Below are positions 1 through 7,188 of a stretch of DNA of 9,630 nt, piece after piece; position 1 is the stretch's first letter, and each line of letters begins with the position of its first letter. The notes beneath the pieces were generated by a model that did not search any database, was not told the DNA's origin, and was given only the letters and a program-made list of their open reading frames with translations. Source of the DNA: an uncultured Clostridia bacterium (GTDB lineage: Bacteria > Bacillota > Clostridia > Oscillospirales > Oscillospiraceae); NCBI GenBank assembly GCA_946011705.1, contig CAMGCA010000054.1, forward strand, positions 1-9,630, given 5' to 3'. The position numbers and the translations under genes are program-made.

Positions 1-59
1 TTGAGTAAGGGGTAAGCTTCGACAAGGTGAACGCTTACAATTAATACTAACATTCCGAT
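1..59 (+). other. Frame-disrupted upstream coding remnant of the pilin gene
   Basis: This stretch reads as pilin coding sequence only if three single-base changes are assumed. Frame 1 gives LSKG at 1-12, then frame 3 gives VSFDKVNAYN at 12-41, then frame 1 gives NTNIP at 43-57, then frame 3 resumes at GAT GTG (57-62) into the intact pilin ORF. This corresponds to a missing G near 12, an extra T near 41-42 and a missing G near 56-57. Without them, TAA stops occur at 6-8, 42-44 and 48-50 in the pilin frame. It may be genuine decay or sequence error close to a contig end. Confidence 0.5.
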
Positions 60-1478
60 GTGCTCATCTCCGCCCTGCGCACCGCTCTGGAAGCCAATGC
101 CACCACCGTGAAGAACGCGCTGGAAGCCTACGTCACTGCGGGCGGCGGTACCGCCATGCCCCTGACGGACACCTATGGCAAAACCAAGGCAGAAAACCTC
201 GACTTGGGCTTGTACCTGTTGGTGGATATCATGGTTCCCGAATTGGTCACCAGCACCTGCAACCCCTTCTTCATCAGTCTGCCCATGACCTCCGGGGACG
301 GCGGCAGCTGGCTCTATGATGTGACCGTGTACCCCAAGAATCTGACTGGCGATCCCACCCTGGACAAGACTTTGCGGGAAAACAAGGACGATACCGGCGA
401 GCACAACGGCACCTCCGGCATCACTGACGGCTACGCTGCCGCCGGCACCGCATCTGACGGAGACGTAGTCGATTACCAGATCGTCAGCACCCTGCCCAGC
501 ATCACCTCCGCGTCCACCTACCTGACTGCCTACACCTTTGCCGATACTCTGAGCAAGGGCATCACCTACAATAAAAACGACGTGGTTCTGGAATTCTTCA
601 CCGATGCTGCATGCACCCAAAGAATCACCACTTGGCAGGAGGGGGAAGGCAAATTCACCGTCACCTACGGCACTGCGGATACCGGGGAATCCAAGATGAC
701 CATTGAAATGACGGCGGAGGGGCTTAAGGAGATCAATACCTCCAAGGCTGTGTACGCTGAAAGCTCCATGGTCAATTCCGGCTACTCCGATTGCACCCTG
801 CGGATTACATACGCTGCCACCGTAAACAGCAGCGCCGATGTAGTCTACGGCGACAAGGGCAACCCCAACGAGGTGGTACTGACCTGGAAGCGCACCTCTC
901 AGGATTCCTTCGACACCCTGAAAGATGCCGCCAAGGTCTATACCTACGGCATGGAGCTGACCAAGGTGTTCTCCGACGGCAAGGGAGATTTCTCCAAGGT
1001 GCAGTTCGTCATGCAGAATAAAACAGACGGCTATTTTGTCAAGGCGGCTCTGGACGAAACTTCCGGTATTTACTATGTCACCGACCATGTCGCGGACAAG
1101 AAGGATGCCACCCGGTTTGTTCCCGTCAGCGGGGATGGTAAGGGAAAGATTATCGTCAAGGGCTTGGAGGACGATGAATACACCATCACGGAAATCAAGA
1201 CCGCAGATGGCTACACCCTGCTGAAAAACGCCATTACTGTGGTGATTACCCGTGAGAATGATTCCGCCTCTGCCACGGTGGACGGCAACCAGGTGAATAT
1301 GCTGACGGACAACGGCAGCGCCAATGCTCTCGCCCCGCTCAGCGTGGTCAACACCAGCGGCTTTGACCTGCCTGCCACCGGTGACCGAGGTGTGTGGATC
1401 TACGGTCTGGCGGGCATCCTGCTCATGGCGGGTTCCGCTGCCTGCATCGTCATCACCACCCGAAAGAAATCCAAATGA
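60..1478 (+). CDS. Isopeptide-forming backbone pilin with LPATG sorting signal, 5' end damaged or missing
   Basis: This is the shaft subunit of a sortase-assembled, covalently linked pilus on the Gram-positive cell surface. Numbered from the GTG at 60, residues 84-94 (WLYDVTVYPKN) hold the pilin motif with candidate linking lysine K93. A D2-type isopeptide domain follows (DKTL with K103, GNPN near 267-270). Then comes a SpaA/Cna-B-like domain with K302 (ELTK), E-box glutamate E378 (YTITEIK) and N431 (VVNT). The C-terminus is a complete cell-wall sorting signal: LPATG 437-441, a hydrophobic segment 445-466 and a basic tail RKKSK. The GTG at 60 has no ribosome binding site, and the product lacks a signal peptide and most of the N-terminal domain, so it is not the true start. 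Coding-like sequence continues upstream in shifted frames. The adjacent class C-like sortases are the expected polymerases. The family call is firm; whether the gene is functional is uncertain. Confidence 0.88.
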   Translation: MLISALRTALEANATTVKNALEAYVTAGGGTAMPLTDTYGKTKAENLDLGLYLLVDIMVPELVTSTCNPFFISLPMTSGDGGSWLYDVTVYPKNLTGDPTLDKTLRENKDDTGEHNGTSGITDGYAAAGTASDGDVVDYQIVSTLPSITSASTYLTAYTFADTLSKGITYNKNDVVLEFFTDAACTQRITTWQEGEGKFTVTYGTADTGESKMTIEMTAEGLKEINTSKAVYAESSMVNSGYSDCTLRITYAATVNSSADVVYGDKGNPNEVVLTWKRTSQDSFDTLKDAAKVYTYGMELTKVFSDGKGDFSKVQFVMQNKTDGYFVKAALDETSGIYYVTDHVADKKDATRFVPVSGDGKGKIIVKGLEDDEYTITEIKTADGYTLLKNAITVVITRENDSASATVDGNQVNMLTDNGSANALAPLSVVNTSGFDLPATGDRGVWIYGLAGILLMAGSAACIVITTRKKSK

Positions 1479-1491
1479 GAATCTGGCATCT

Positions 1492-1513
1492 GCCCCGGAG
1501 GAGACTCCGGGGC
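1492..1513 (+). promoter_or_regulatory. Perfect 9-bp stem-loop with GAGA tetraloop between pilin and sortase genes
   Basis: The arms GCCCCGGAG (1492-1500) and CTCCGGGGC (1505-1513) are perfectly complementary and enclose GAGA, a GNRA-type loop. The hairpin starts 13 nt after the pilin stop and ends 21 nt before the sortase ATG. No T-run follows, so it is not a classical intrinsic terminator. By analogy with other operons, an intercistronic hairpin here could protect the abundant pilin mRNA or lower downstream sortase expression; that role is inferred. Confidence 0.6.
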
Positions 1514-1534
1514 GGCGCAGTCAGGGGAGAGAGC

Positions 1535-2422
1535 ATGAAGCGAAGGTATCTGCAAATCATCCTTGCGGCTGTCCTGTTCCTGTTGGCGCTGGGGCTGACG
1601 CTGTATCCAGTGGTCAGCAACTGGTACAACCAGCGGCACCAATCTCAGATCCAGACTGCCTACCAGGAAGTGCTGGAACAGACGGACACCGCGGAGCTGG
1701 AGCGTATCCGTGAACAGGCGGTTGCCTATAATGCCGCCATCACTCCCGGTGCTGCGGAGGAAGCCTACACGCAGGAGTCCATCATAGCTGCATCGGATGA
1801 TTATGTAAACCGACTGGACTTGGGTGGTACTGGAATTATGGGATATGTGGTGATACCCAAAATCGACGTTGACCTGCCCATCTATCACGGAACGGGAAGT
1901 GATTCGCTGGACAGAGGGACCGGGCATCTGCTTGGTTCCTCCCTTCCAGTAGGCGGCGAGGGTACCCATACCATCATCACCGGCCACAGCGGTATGGCAT
2001 CTCAGAAGATGTTTGCGGATTTGGGGCAGCTTCAGGAGGGGGACGTGTTTTACCTGCGTGTTCTGGACGAAACCCTTGCCTATGAAGTGAAGGCAGTCCA
2101 TACGGTACTGCCCCATGACACCACCTATCTGGGAATTGTTCCGGGACAGGATTTGTGTACGCTGGTGACCTGCACGCCCACCGGGATCAATACCCACCGC
2201 CTGCTGGTGCAGGGGAGCCGGATTCCCTATGAACCAACAATAGAAGCTCAGAATGTGGAATCGGAACATGAGGTCGCAGCTTCTTCCCACTGGGAGGATC
2301 AATACTGGCTGGGCATCCGTCTGGGATTGGTGGCAATGGTGAGCATGGTGTTGCTCCTGAATGTGTTCCTGTATCTTCGGAAGAAGAAACCGCAGAAAGG
2401 AGGCCGCTATGTCAGGAAGTAA
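1535..2422 (+). CDS. Class C-like sortase 1 (pilus polymerase), doubly membrane-anchored
   Basis: A 295-residue transpeptidase expected to cleave the LPATG signal of the adjacent pilin and join subunits through a lysine at the outer membrane face. Residues 5-26 form an N-terminal membrane segment. The sortase core begins at MGYVVIPKI (102-110). The catalytic residues are H151 (TGHSG), C213 (TLVTC) and R222 (HRLLVQG). A second membrane segment, about 258-280, ends in a basic tail, the usual topology of class C enzymes. The DP-aromatic lid motif of many class C sortases is not visible before the core. The ATG at 1535 is chosen because GGGGAGAG lies just upstream and a signal anchor begins directly after it; the frame is open farther upstream but that part overlaps the pilin gene and is not sortase-like. 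Its 3' end overlaps the next sortase by 14 nt, so the two are translationally linked. Confidence 0.88.
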   Translation: MKRRYLQIILAAVLFLLALGLTLYPVVSNWYNQRHQSQIQTAYQEVLEQTDTAELERIREQAVAYNAAITPGAAEEAYTQESIIAASDDYVNRLDLGGTGIMGYVVIPKIDVDLPIYHGTGSDSLDRGTGHLLGSSLPVGGEGTHTIITGHSGMASQKMFADLGQLQEGDVFYLRVLDETLAYEVKAVHTVLPHDTTYLGIVPGQDLCTLVTCTPTGINTHRLLVQGSRIPYEPTIEAQNVESEHEVAASSHWEDQYWLGIRLGLVAMVSMVLLLNVFLYLRKKKPQKGGRYVRK

Positions 2423-3191
2423 GGGAAAAATCATATTTGCCATTCTGGCTGTGCTGCTTCTGCTGTTCGGCGGCGGTGTCACGCTGTATCCTTTTCTGAA
2501 CGGGTTGTGGGTGGAGTATACCATGCACAAGGATTCAGAAGAATTTCTGCTTCTGTTGGAGGACAGCCCAGAGGAAACCAAGGGAGGAGTTTCCTATGTC
2601 ATTGCAGAGGAGCCGGAGAAGGAGAAAGGCACTGTGCCGGAACAGTATCCCCAACTCTGGCTGGACATGAAAGCCTACAACGAAGCCATCTTCCGAGAGG
2701 GTCAGGAAGGTCTGTCTGACCCCGCCGCCTATGAAACACCCAGCTTCTTGCTTTCCGACTACGGTCTTAACAGTGAGGTGTTCGGCGTGCTGTCCATCCC
2801 CCGGCTGGAGCTGCGCATGCCCATCTATCTGGGCGCGACCAAGGAGAATATGGCAAACGGTGCCGCCGTCATGGGCCAGACCAGTCTGCCCATTGGCGGC
2901 GAAAACACCAACTGCGTCCTCGCCGGACACCGGGGCTGGAACGGCGCCGCCTATTTTCTGTACGTTGACCAGCTCATCCCGGGAGATACCGTCACCGTCA
3001 CCAACCTCTGGGAAACCCTGAACTATAAAGTCTCAGACATAAAAGTGATTGATCCCAATGATGTGGACGCCATCCACATCCAAGCCAACTGTGAATTATT
3101 AACCCTGCTCACCTGCCACCCGCCTGCTTCCGGGGGGAAGCAGCGATATCTGGTATTCTGTGAGCGCACTGACAATATGGAGGTTTCATGA
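2409..3191 (+). CDS. Class C-like sortase 2, no C-terminal membrane anchor
   Basis: A 260-residue second sortase. It has a cytoplasmic basic start, a membrane segment at about 8-29 and a core beginning at FGVLSIPRL (125-133). The catalytic residues are H174 (AGHRG), C236 (TLLTCHP) and R246 (QRYLVFCER). A DP at 104-105 (SDPAAY) sits where class C lids occur, although the aromatic residue is displaced to Y108. Unlike its neighbour it ends soon after the catalytic arginine, with no second membrane helix. The ATG at 2409 follows a strong AGAAAGGAGG with 5-nt spacing and lies inside the end of sortase 1. The stop overlaps the next gene's start as ATGA, which ties the pilus cassette to the conjugation genes. 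Paired sortases often differ in substrate or in polymerising versus anchoring role; which applies here is unknown. Confidence 0.87.
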   Translation: MSGSKGKIIFAILAVLLLLFGGGVTLYPFLNGLWVEYTMHKDSEEFLLLLEDSPEETKGGVSYVIAEEPEKEKGTVPEQYPQLWLDMKAYNEAIFREGQEGLSDPAAYETPSFLLSDYGLNSEVFGVLSIPRLELRMPIYLGATKENMANGAAVMGQTSLPIGGENTNCVLAGHRGWNGAAYFLYVDQLIPGDTVTVTNLWETLNYKVSDIKVIDPNDVDAIHIQANCELLTLLTCHPPASGGKQRYLVFCERTDNMEVS

Positions 3192-3532
3192 AGAAGAAAA
3201 GAATTGTAAGACTGTTCACCATGCTCTGCGTCCTGACCCTGTTCGTGGCCTTTATGGCCATTCCTGCCAGCGCCACCGCCGCGGGCAACGTGTCCGGTGC
3301 CATCGAAGGCACCTGGAACGCCGCTAAGGGACAGGTGCAGACCATTGTCAACAACGTGGTATTCCCGGTGATTGACATGATTCTGGCGGTGCTGCTGTTC
3401 GTCAAGATCGCAACGGCGTATATGGACTACCGCAAACACGGACAGTTCGAGTTCACCGCCCCGGCAATTCTCTTTGCCTGTCTGCTGTTCGCCCTCACCG
3501 CACCCAGCTATATCTGGAGCATCCTCGGCTGA
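3188..3532 (+). CDS. Small secreted/membrane protein with VirB2/TrbC-like topology (possibly DUF3852 family)
   Basis: A 114-residue protein at the head of the channel genes. Residues 1-29 look like a signal peptide: basic MKKKR, a hydrophobic core, then PASA with likely cleavage after A29. Two hydrophobic segments follow, at about 57-76 and 91-110, separated by a polar loop (MDYRKHGQFEF). This signal-plus-two-helix plan and its place directly before a TrbL-like gene match VirB2/TrbC conjugative pilin or channel subunits, but the sequence alone does not prove it. I associate it with the DUF3852 proteins of clostridial mobile elements from memory. The ATG at 3188 overlaps the preceding sortase stop by 4 nt and has GGAGG just upstream. 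It probably acts at or outside the cell membrane. Confidence 0.65.
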   Translation: MKKKRIVRLFTMLCVLTLFVAFMAIPASATAAGNVSGAIEGTWNAAKGQVQTIVNNVVFPVIDMILAVLLFVKIATAYMDYRKHGQFEFTAPAILFACLLFALTAPSYIWSILG

Positions 3533-3533
3533 T

Positions 3534-3542
3534 GGGCGGTGA
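3534..3542 (+). promoter_or_regulatory. Ribosome binding site deciding a TTG start
   Basis: GGGCGGTGA at 3534-3542 matches the AGGAGGTGA consensus at most positions and lies 6 nt before the TTG at 3549. An in-frame TGA at 3540-3542 rules out any earlier start, and no in-frame ATG occurs for about 50 codons downstream, so TTG is the only reasonable start for the TrbL-like gene. Confidence 0.6.
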
Positions 3543-3548
3543 CGGTCT

Positions 3549-4475
3549 TTGTTTGACTGGTTAGGGGATATCCTCTCAGGGCTGGGAGATGCCCTGAGTG
3601 TGGTATTTGAGGGGATCGGCGCGGACATCGCCGTGGATATCTGGAATGCGCTGGTGGAGTGGATTTACAATACGGTCTTTGACGCGGTGGCAGATCTATT
3701 CACCAGCATGAACAACATGGGCGCGGAAATCTTCAACCTGAGCTGGGTGAACGCCGTGGTGCGGCTGTTCACCCTGTTCGGCTGGGCGCTCTTCGCCGTG
3801 GGGGTGGTCGGCGCGGTGTTCGAGGTCGCCATAGAAGCCCAGTCGGGAAGAACCAGCATCAAGGGCGCTGCCCTGAATGTGCTGAAGGGTTTCTTTGCCT
3901 GCGCGCTGATTGGGGTTCTCCCGGTGGAGCTGTACAAATTCTGCGTTTCCCTGCAGAACAGCTTCGCCGGTGATCTGACCCGCATCTTCTCCGGGGCACA
4001 AGGCTCCACGATTGGCGAAATCGCGGCATTCATCCTGCGCACGGTTTTTACGCTGGGAACACCCACGGAGCCGGTGCTGAAGCTGCTGTTCTTCCTGCTG
4101 TCCTTTTCCTACTGCGCCATTAAGGTATTCTTTGCCAACATCAAGCGGGGTGGCATTCTGCTGATTCAGATCGCGGTGGGGTCGCTGTATATGTTCAGCG
4201 TGCCCAGAGGCTATACCGACGGTTTCAACCAGTGGTGCAAGCAGATTATGGCGATCTGCCTGACGGCCTTTCTGCAAACCACCCTGCTGTTTCTCGGAAT
4301 GCTGACCCTGCAGGACAATATGCTGATGGGCCTGGGAATTATGTTAACTGCCAATGAGGTGCCCCGGATTGCCCAGCAGTTTGGACTGGATTCCAGCGTC
4401 CGGGTGAATGTGTCCAGCGTAGTCTACAGCACCTCCTCGGCGGTGAATCTGGCGAAAAATCTGATGAGAAAGTGA
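3549..4475 (+). CDS. TrbL/VirB6-like polytopic conjugal transfer protein
   Basis: A 308-residue protein of the inner-channel (VirB6/TrbL) type, which forms part of the membrane pore in type IV secretion. The N-terminal 60 residues are amphipathic and acidic (FDWLGDIL, VDIWNALVEW). Hydrophobic segments follow at about 66-95, 108-127, 176-196, 201-217, 231-252 and 256-267, and the tail is polar with SSAVNLAKNLMRK. The basic stretch FFANIKRGG (194-202) lies between helices. The start is a TTG, supported by the upstream GGGCGGTGA and by the lack of an alternative. The gene lies 16 nt after the VirB2-like gene and overlaps the possible GTG start of the PrgI gene. The family call rests on topology, length and gene order rather than on a catalytic motif. 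Confidence 0.78.
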   Translation: MFDWLGDILSGLGDALSVVFEGIGADIAVDIWNALVEWIYNTVFDAVADLFTSMNNMGAEIFNLSWVNAVVRLFTLFGWALFAVGVVGAVFEVAIEAQSGRTSIKGAALNVLKGFFACALIGVLPVELYKFCVSLQNSFAGDLTRIFSGAQGSTIGEIAAFILRTVFTLGTPTEPVLKLLFFLLSFSYCAIKVFFANIKRGGILLIQIAVGSLYMFSVPRGYTDGFNQWCKQIMAICLTAFLQTTLLFLGMLTLQDNMLMGLGIMLTANEVPRIAQQFGLDSSVRVNVSSVVYSTSSAVNLAKNLMRK

Positions 4476-4483
4476 GGACACCC

Positions 4484-4744
4484 ATGAAAACCTATATCTA
4501 CCCGCAAAACCTGAAAGCCAAGCCCCATCTCTGGCTTTGGGGGATGCGGGACTTTGTGATTCTGGCAATCGCCGCTCTGCTGTCGGTGGTGCTGCTGGTG
4601 CATTCCGGGCTGCTGTTCCCGCTGGCAGGGGCGCTGTGCTTTGCCTTCATGACCATCCGCATGGAGGACACCACCGTCATGGACTATCTGGGCTACGCCA
4701 CCCGGCACTTTGTGACCAGCCAGAAATACTACGAATGGAGATGA
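4484..4744 (+). CDS. PrgI family protein (VirB3-like channel component)
   Basis: An 86-residue protein. It starts with the typical MKTYIYPQNLKAKPHLWLW, where a short basic/aromatic lead precedes two close membrane segments (about 23-38 and 41-56). It ends in a polar tail (MDYLGYATRHFVTSQKYYEWR) that resembles the segment preceding VirB4 in other elements. PrgI/VirB3 proteins sit in the membrane and associate with VirB4, and their genes are nearly always next to virB4, as here. The ATG at 4484 is preferred because GTGAGGA lies at the right distance. A GTG at 4472 overlapping the previous stop would add four residues. The next gene begins 3 nt after its stop. Confidence 0.85.
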   Translation: MKTYIYPQNLKAKPHLWLWGMRDFVILAIAALLSVVLLVHSGLLFPLAGALCFAFMTIRMEDTTVMDYLGYATRHFVTSQKYYEWR

Positions 4745-4747
4745 ACC

Positions 4748-5359
4748 ATGGATAATACAAAACGAAAGCGTCAGGAGAAAAGACGGAAAAAGCCACGGGG
4801 ACGCTCTGTGCAGGAGCTTATGGGCACCCGGGGCTTTACCCGGTACGGTCTGGCTACGGAGCATGGAGAACTGCTGTTTTTCCGGGTTTCTCCTGAAAAC
4901 ATCTCAGTGCTGTCCGCGTCCAATATCGACGTGAAGATTCACACCCTGCAAACCGCCCTGACGGTGATGCCGGATCTGGAAATCATCTGCACCGACTCCT
5001 GCGAGTGCTTCGATGCCAACAAAGCCTACCTGCGCCAGCGGGAACGGGAGGAGAGCAACGCCTGCGTCCGGCGGCTTCTGCATCAGGACGGGGAAATGCT
5101 GACGGAGCTGCAGGCGGAGATGTCCACCGCCCGGCAGTTTGTGTTCCTGCGCCGCTGCTCCGGCCTGAAGCCAGAACAGGTGCTGAGTCTGGTGAATGAA
5201 ACCCACAAGCAACTGGCAGGGGCGGGCTTTGAGGTGCAGCGGATGAAGAAGCCGGATATCAAGCGGTTCCTGGCGATTTACTTTGGCGCATCCATGGACG
5301 GCGACCGGATGCCGGATGTGGACGGAGCGCAGTATGTGAAAGGGGTGAGGGCAAAATGA
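4748..5359 (+). CDS. Conjugation protein resembling a detached VirB4 N-terminal domain
   Basis: A 203-residue soluble protein with no membrane segment. Residues 5-19 carry eleven Lys/Arg, giving a very basic tail that could touch nucleic acid or the membrane surface. Residues 40-135 (ELLFFRVSPENISVLS, then IICTDSCECFDANKAYL, then TARQFVFLRR) follow the pattern I associate with N-terminal regions of VirB4/TraC-type proteins in Gram-positive elements: a beta-rich start, a Phe-Asp-x-Asn helix start, and a long charged helix. It sits between PrgI and VirB4. The ATG at 4748 has GGAGATGA just upstream, and its stop overlaps the VirB4 start as ATGA. It probably acts with VirB4 at the cytoplasmic side of the channel. 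There is no Walker motif. The family assignment is by memory and moderate. Confidence 0.6.
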   Translation: MDNTKRKRQEKRRKKPRGRSVQELMGTRGFTRYGLATEHGELLFFRVSPENISVLSASNIDVKIHTLQTALTVMPDLEIICTDSCECFDANKAYLRQREREESNACVRRLLHQDGEMLTELQAEMSTARQFVFLRRCSGLKPEQVLSLVNETHKQLAGAGFEVQRMKKPDIKRFLAIYFGASMDGDRMPDVDGAQYVKGVRAK

Positions 5360-7188
5360 GCCTGTTTGGAAAAAAGAAGAAAGCGCAGGATACAGGTCAG
5401 GAATACCGAACAAAGGATTTCTTTGACTGCATTCTGCCGGGGAGCATCAAGTTCTTTGCCAATTACTACATTGTAGGCGACACCTACCGCTGCGTTTGGG
5501 TCATCCGGGAATATCCCCCCACCACAGAGGAGCAGGCGATTCTTGCCCAGCTGGCTGACCGAACAGGGGTCACCCTGCGGCTGTACCACCGTCGGGTCAC
5601 CCCGGTGGAGGAAAAGCAGATCGTCAACAACGCCGCCCGGAAGAACCGGCTCATGGCTGGGGATCACGACATTACCCAGGCCATGGAAGCGGAGGGGAAT
5701 TTGCAGGATGTGCAGACCCTCCTCGCCACCATGCGCAACAACCGGGAGATACTGCTCCACTGCAGCGTGTACATGGAGCTGAAAGCCAAAAGCCTGGAGA
5801 CGCTGGAGCAGCTTCAGTCCCAAATTGCCATGGAGCTTACCCGAGCGAAAATCACGGTGGACAAGCTGACATTGCGGCAGCAGGAGGGCTTCCTGTCCGT
5901 ACTTCCCTTTGGTCGCAACCAGTTTGGCGACCAGTACGAGCGAGTTCTGCCCGCCGGTTCCGTTGCCAATATGTACCCACTGAGCTTTTCCGGCAAGACT
6001 GACCCCAAGGGTTTCTATGTGGGCAGGGACAAGTATGGCACCAATATTCTGGTTGATCTCGACCGCCGCAGCAACGACAAGACCAACGGCAGCGCCCTGA
6101 TTCTGGGCAACTCCGGGCAGGGTAAGTCCTATCTGATGAAGCTGCTGCTGACCAACTTCCGGGAGTCCGGCAAGGCGGTGATCTGTCTGGATGTGGAAGC
6201 GGAATATGAAGATTTGACAGAAAACTTAGGCGGCTGTTATGTGGATTACATGACCGGGCAGTACATCATTAACCCCTTGGAGCCGAAAGCCTGGTCTGCC
6301 GATGGGGATGAGATTGATGAGGAAAGCCCGGAAGCCTTCCGAAAGGTCACCCGGCTCAGCCAGCACATCGCATTCCTCAAGGACTTTTTCCGCAGCTACA
6401 AGGACTTTACGGATGCCCAGGTGGACACCATGGAAATCCTGCTGGAAAAGCTGTATGCCCAACGGGGTATTACGGACAGCACGGACTTTTCCCAGCTCAC
6501 CCCCATCCAGTATCCCGTCATGGCGGAGTTCTACTGGCTGTGCCAGAAGGAGTATTTGGAATTCGATCCCAAGGAGAAGCACCTGTACACCCAGGAGATG
6601 CTCCGGGAAATCTGTCTCGGCATCCACTCCATGTGCGTCGGCACAGAGAGCCGGTACTTTAACGGTCACACCAACATCGTGGATGACAAATTCCTGTGCT
6701 TCGGTGTCAAGGGCCTGATGGATACCAACAAGCGGCTAAAGGATGCCATTTTGTTCAACATCCTGTCCTATATGAGTAACCGGCTTATCGGCATCGGCAA
6801 CAGCGTGGCTTCCATTGACGAGCTGTACCTGTTTCTGACCAACCAGACCGCCATTGAGTACATCCGCAACTCCATGAAGCGGGTTCGGAAGAAGGATTCC
6901 TGTGTGGTGCTTGCGTCCCAGAACATTGAGGATTTCCTGATTCCCTCCATCCGGGAGTTCACCAAGCCCATGTTCTCCATCCCCACCCACCAGTTCCTGT
7001 TCTATCCCGGCTCCATTAACCCCAGGGACTACATGGATGCCCTGCAGGTGGATGAAGCGGAGTATGACCTGATCCGCAACCCTGACCGGGGCGTGTGTCT
7101 CTATCGCTGCGGCGGAGAGCGGTATTATTTGCAGGTACAGGTGCCGGACTACAAGGAAGCCCTGTTCGGAAAGGCGGGAGGAAGATAG
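5356..7188 (+). CDS. virB4: VirB4/TraE-type conjugation ATPase
   Basis: A 610-residue cytoplasmic ATPase that powers assembly of, and transport through, the type IV secretion channel. Residues 1-235 form the N-terminal VirB4 region (TKDFFDCILPGSIKF near the start). Walker A is GNSGQGKS at 251-258. It is followed by VICLDVEAEYEDL (275-287), a typical post-Walker-A strand and acidic motif. Walker B is VASIDEL at 484-490 with D488-E489. VLASQNIEDFL (518-528) supplies the sensor-like glutamine Q522. The C-terminus (DRGVCLYRCGGERYYLQV) matches the family end. The length is short to normal for Gram-positive VirB4, and all nucleotide-binding motifs are intact. The ATG at 5356 overlaps the preceding stop by 4 nt, and the stop shares one base with the next GTG start, so expression is tightly coupled to both neighbours. 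Confidence 0.95.
   Translation: MSLFGKKKKAQDTGQEYRTKDFFDCILPGSIKFFANYYIVGDTYRCVWVIREYPPTTEEQAILAQLADRTGVTLRLYHRRVTPVEEKQIVNNAARKNRLMAGDHDITQAMEAEGNLQDVQTLLATMRNNREILLHCSVYMELKAKSLETLEQLQSQIAMELTRAKITVDKLTLRQQEGFLSVLPFGRNQFGDQYERVLPAGSVANMYPLSFSGKTDPKGFYVGRDKYGTNILVDLDRRSNDKTNGSALILGNSGQGKSYLMKLLLTNFRESGKAVICLDVEAEYEDLTENLGGCYVDYMTGQYIINPLEPKAWSADGDEIDEESPEAFRKVTRLSQHIAFLKDFFRSYKDFTDAQVDTMEILLEKLYAQRGITDSTDFSQLTPIQYPVMAEFYWLCQKEYLEFDPKEKHLYTQEMLREICLGIHSMCVGTESRYFNGHTNIVDDKFLCFGVKGLMDTNKRLKDAILFNILSYMSNRLIGIGNSVASIDELYLFLTNQTAIEYIRNSMKRVRKKDSCVVLASQNIEDFLIPSIREFTKPMFSIPTHQFLFYPGSINPRDYMDALQVDEAEYDLIRNPDRGVCLYRCGGERYYLQVQVPDYKEALFGKAGGR

Noticed and set aside
60..62. GTG as the genuine start of the pilin
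   Set aside because: No ribosome binding site precedes it, there is no signal peptide after it, and coding-like sequence continues upstream in shifted frames.
1394..1534. Upstream extension of sortase 1 into the pilin gene
   Set aside because: The extension is out-of-frame pilin sequence; a good ribosome binding site and signal anchor occur at 1535.
1400..2581. A 393-codon open frame on the minus strand
   Set aside because: It lies opposite the two sortase genes, which have intact catalytic motifs. Its translation has no recognisable domain and it arises from codon bias of the + strand genes.
7095..7187. Earlier ATG for the NlpC/P60 protein
   Set aside because: It lies inside virB4 and encodes non-family residues; the GTG at 7188 has GGGAGG at ideal distance and leads straight into the membrane anchor.
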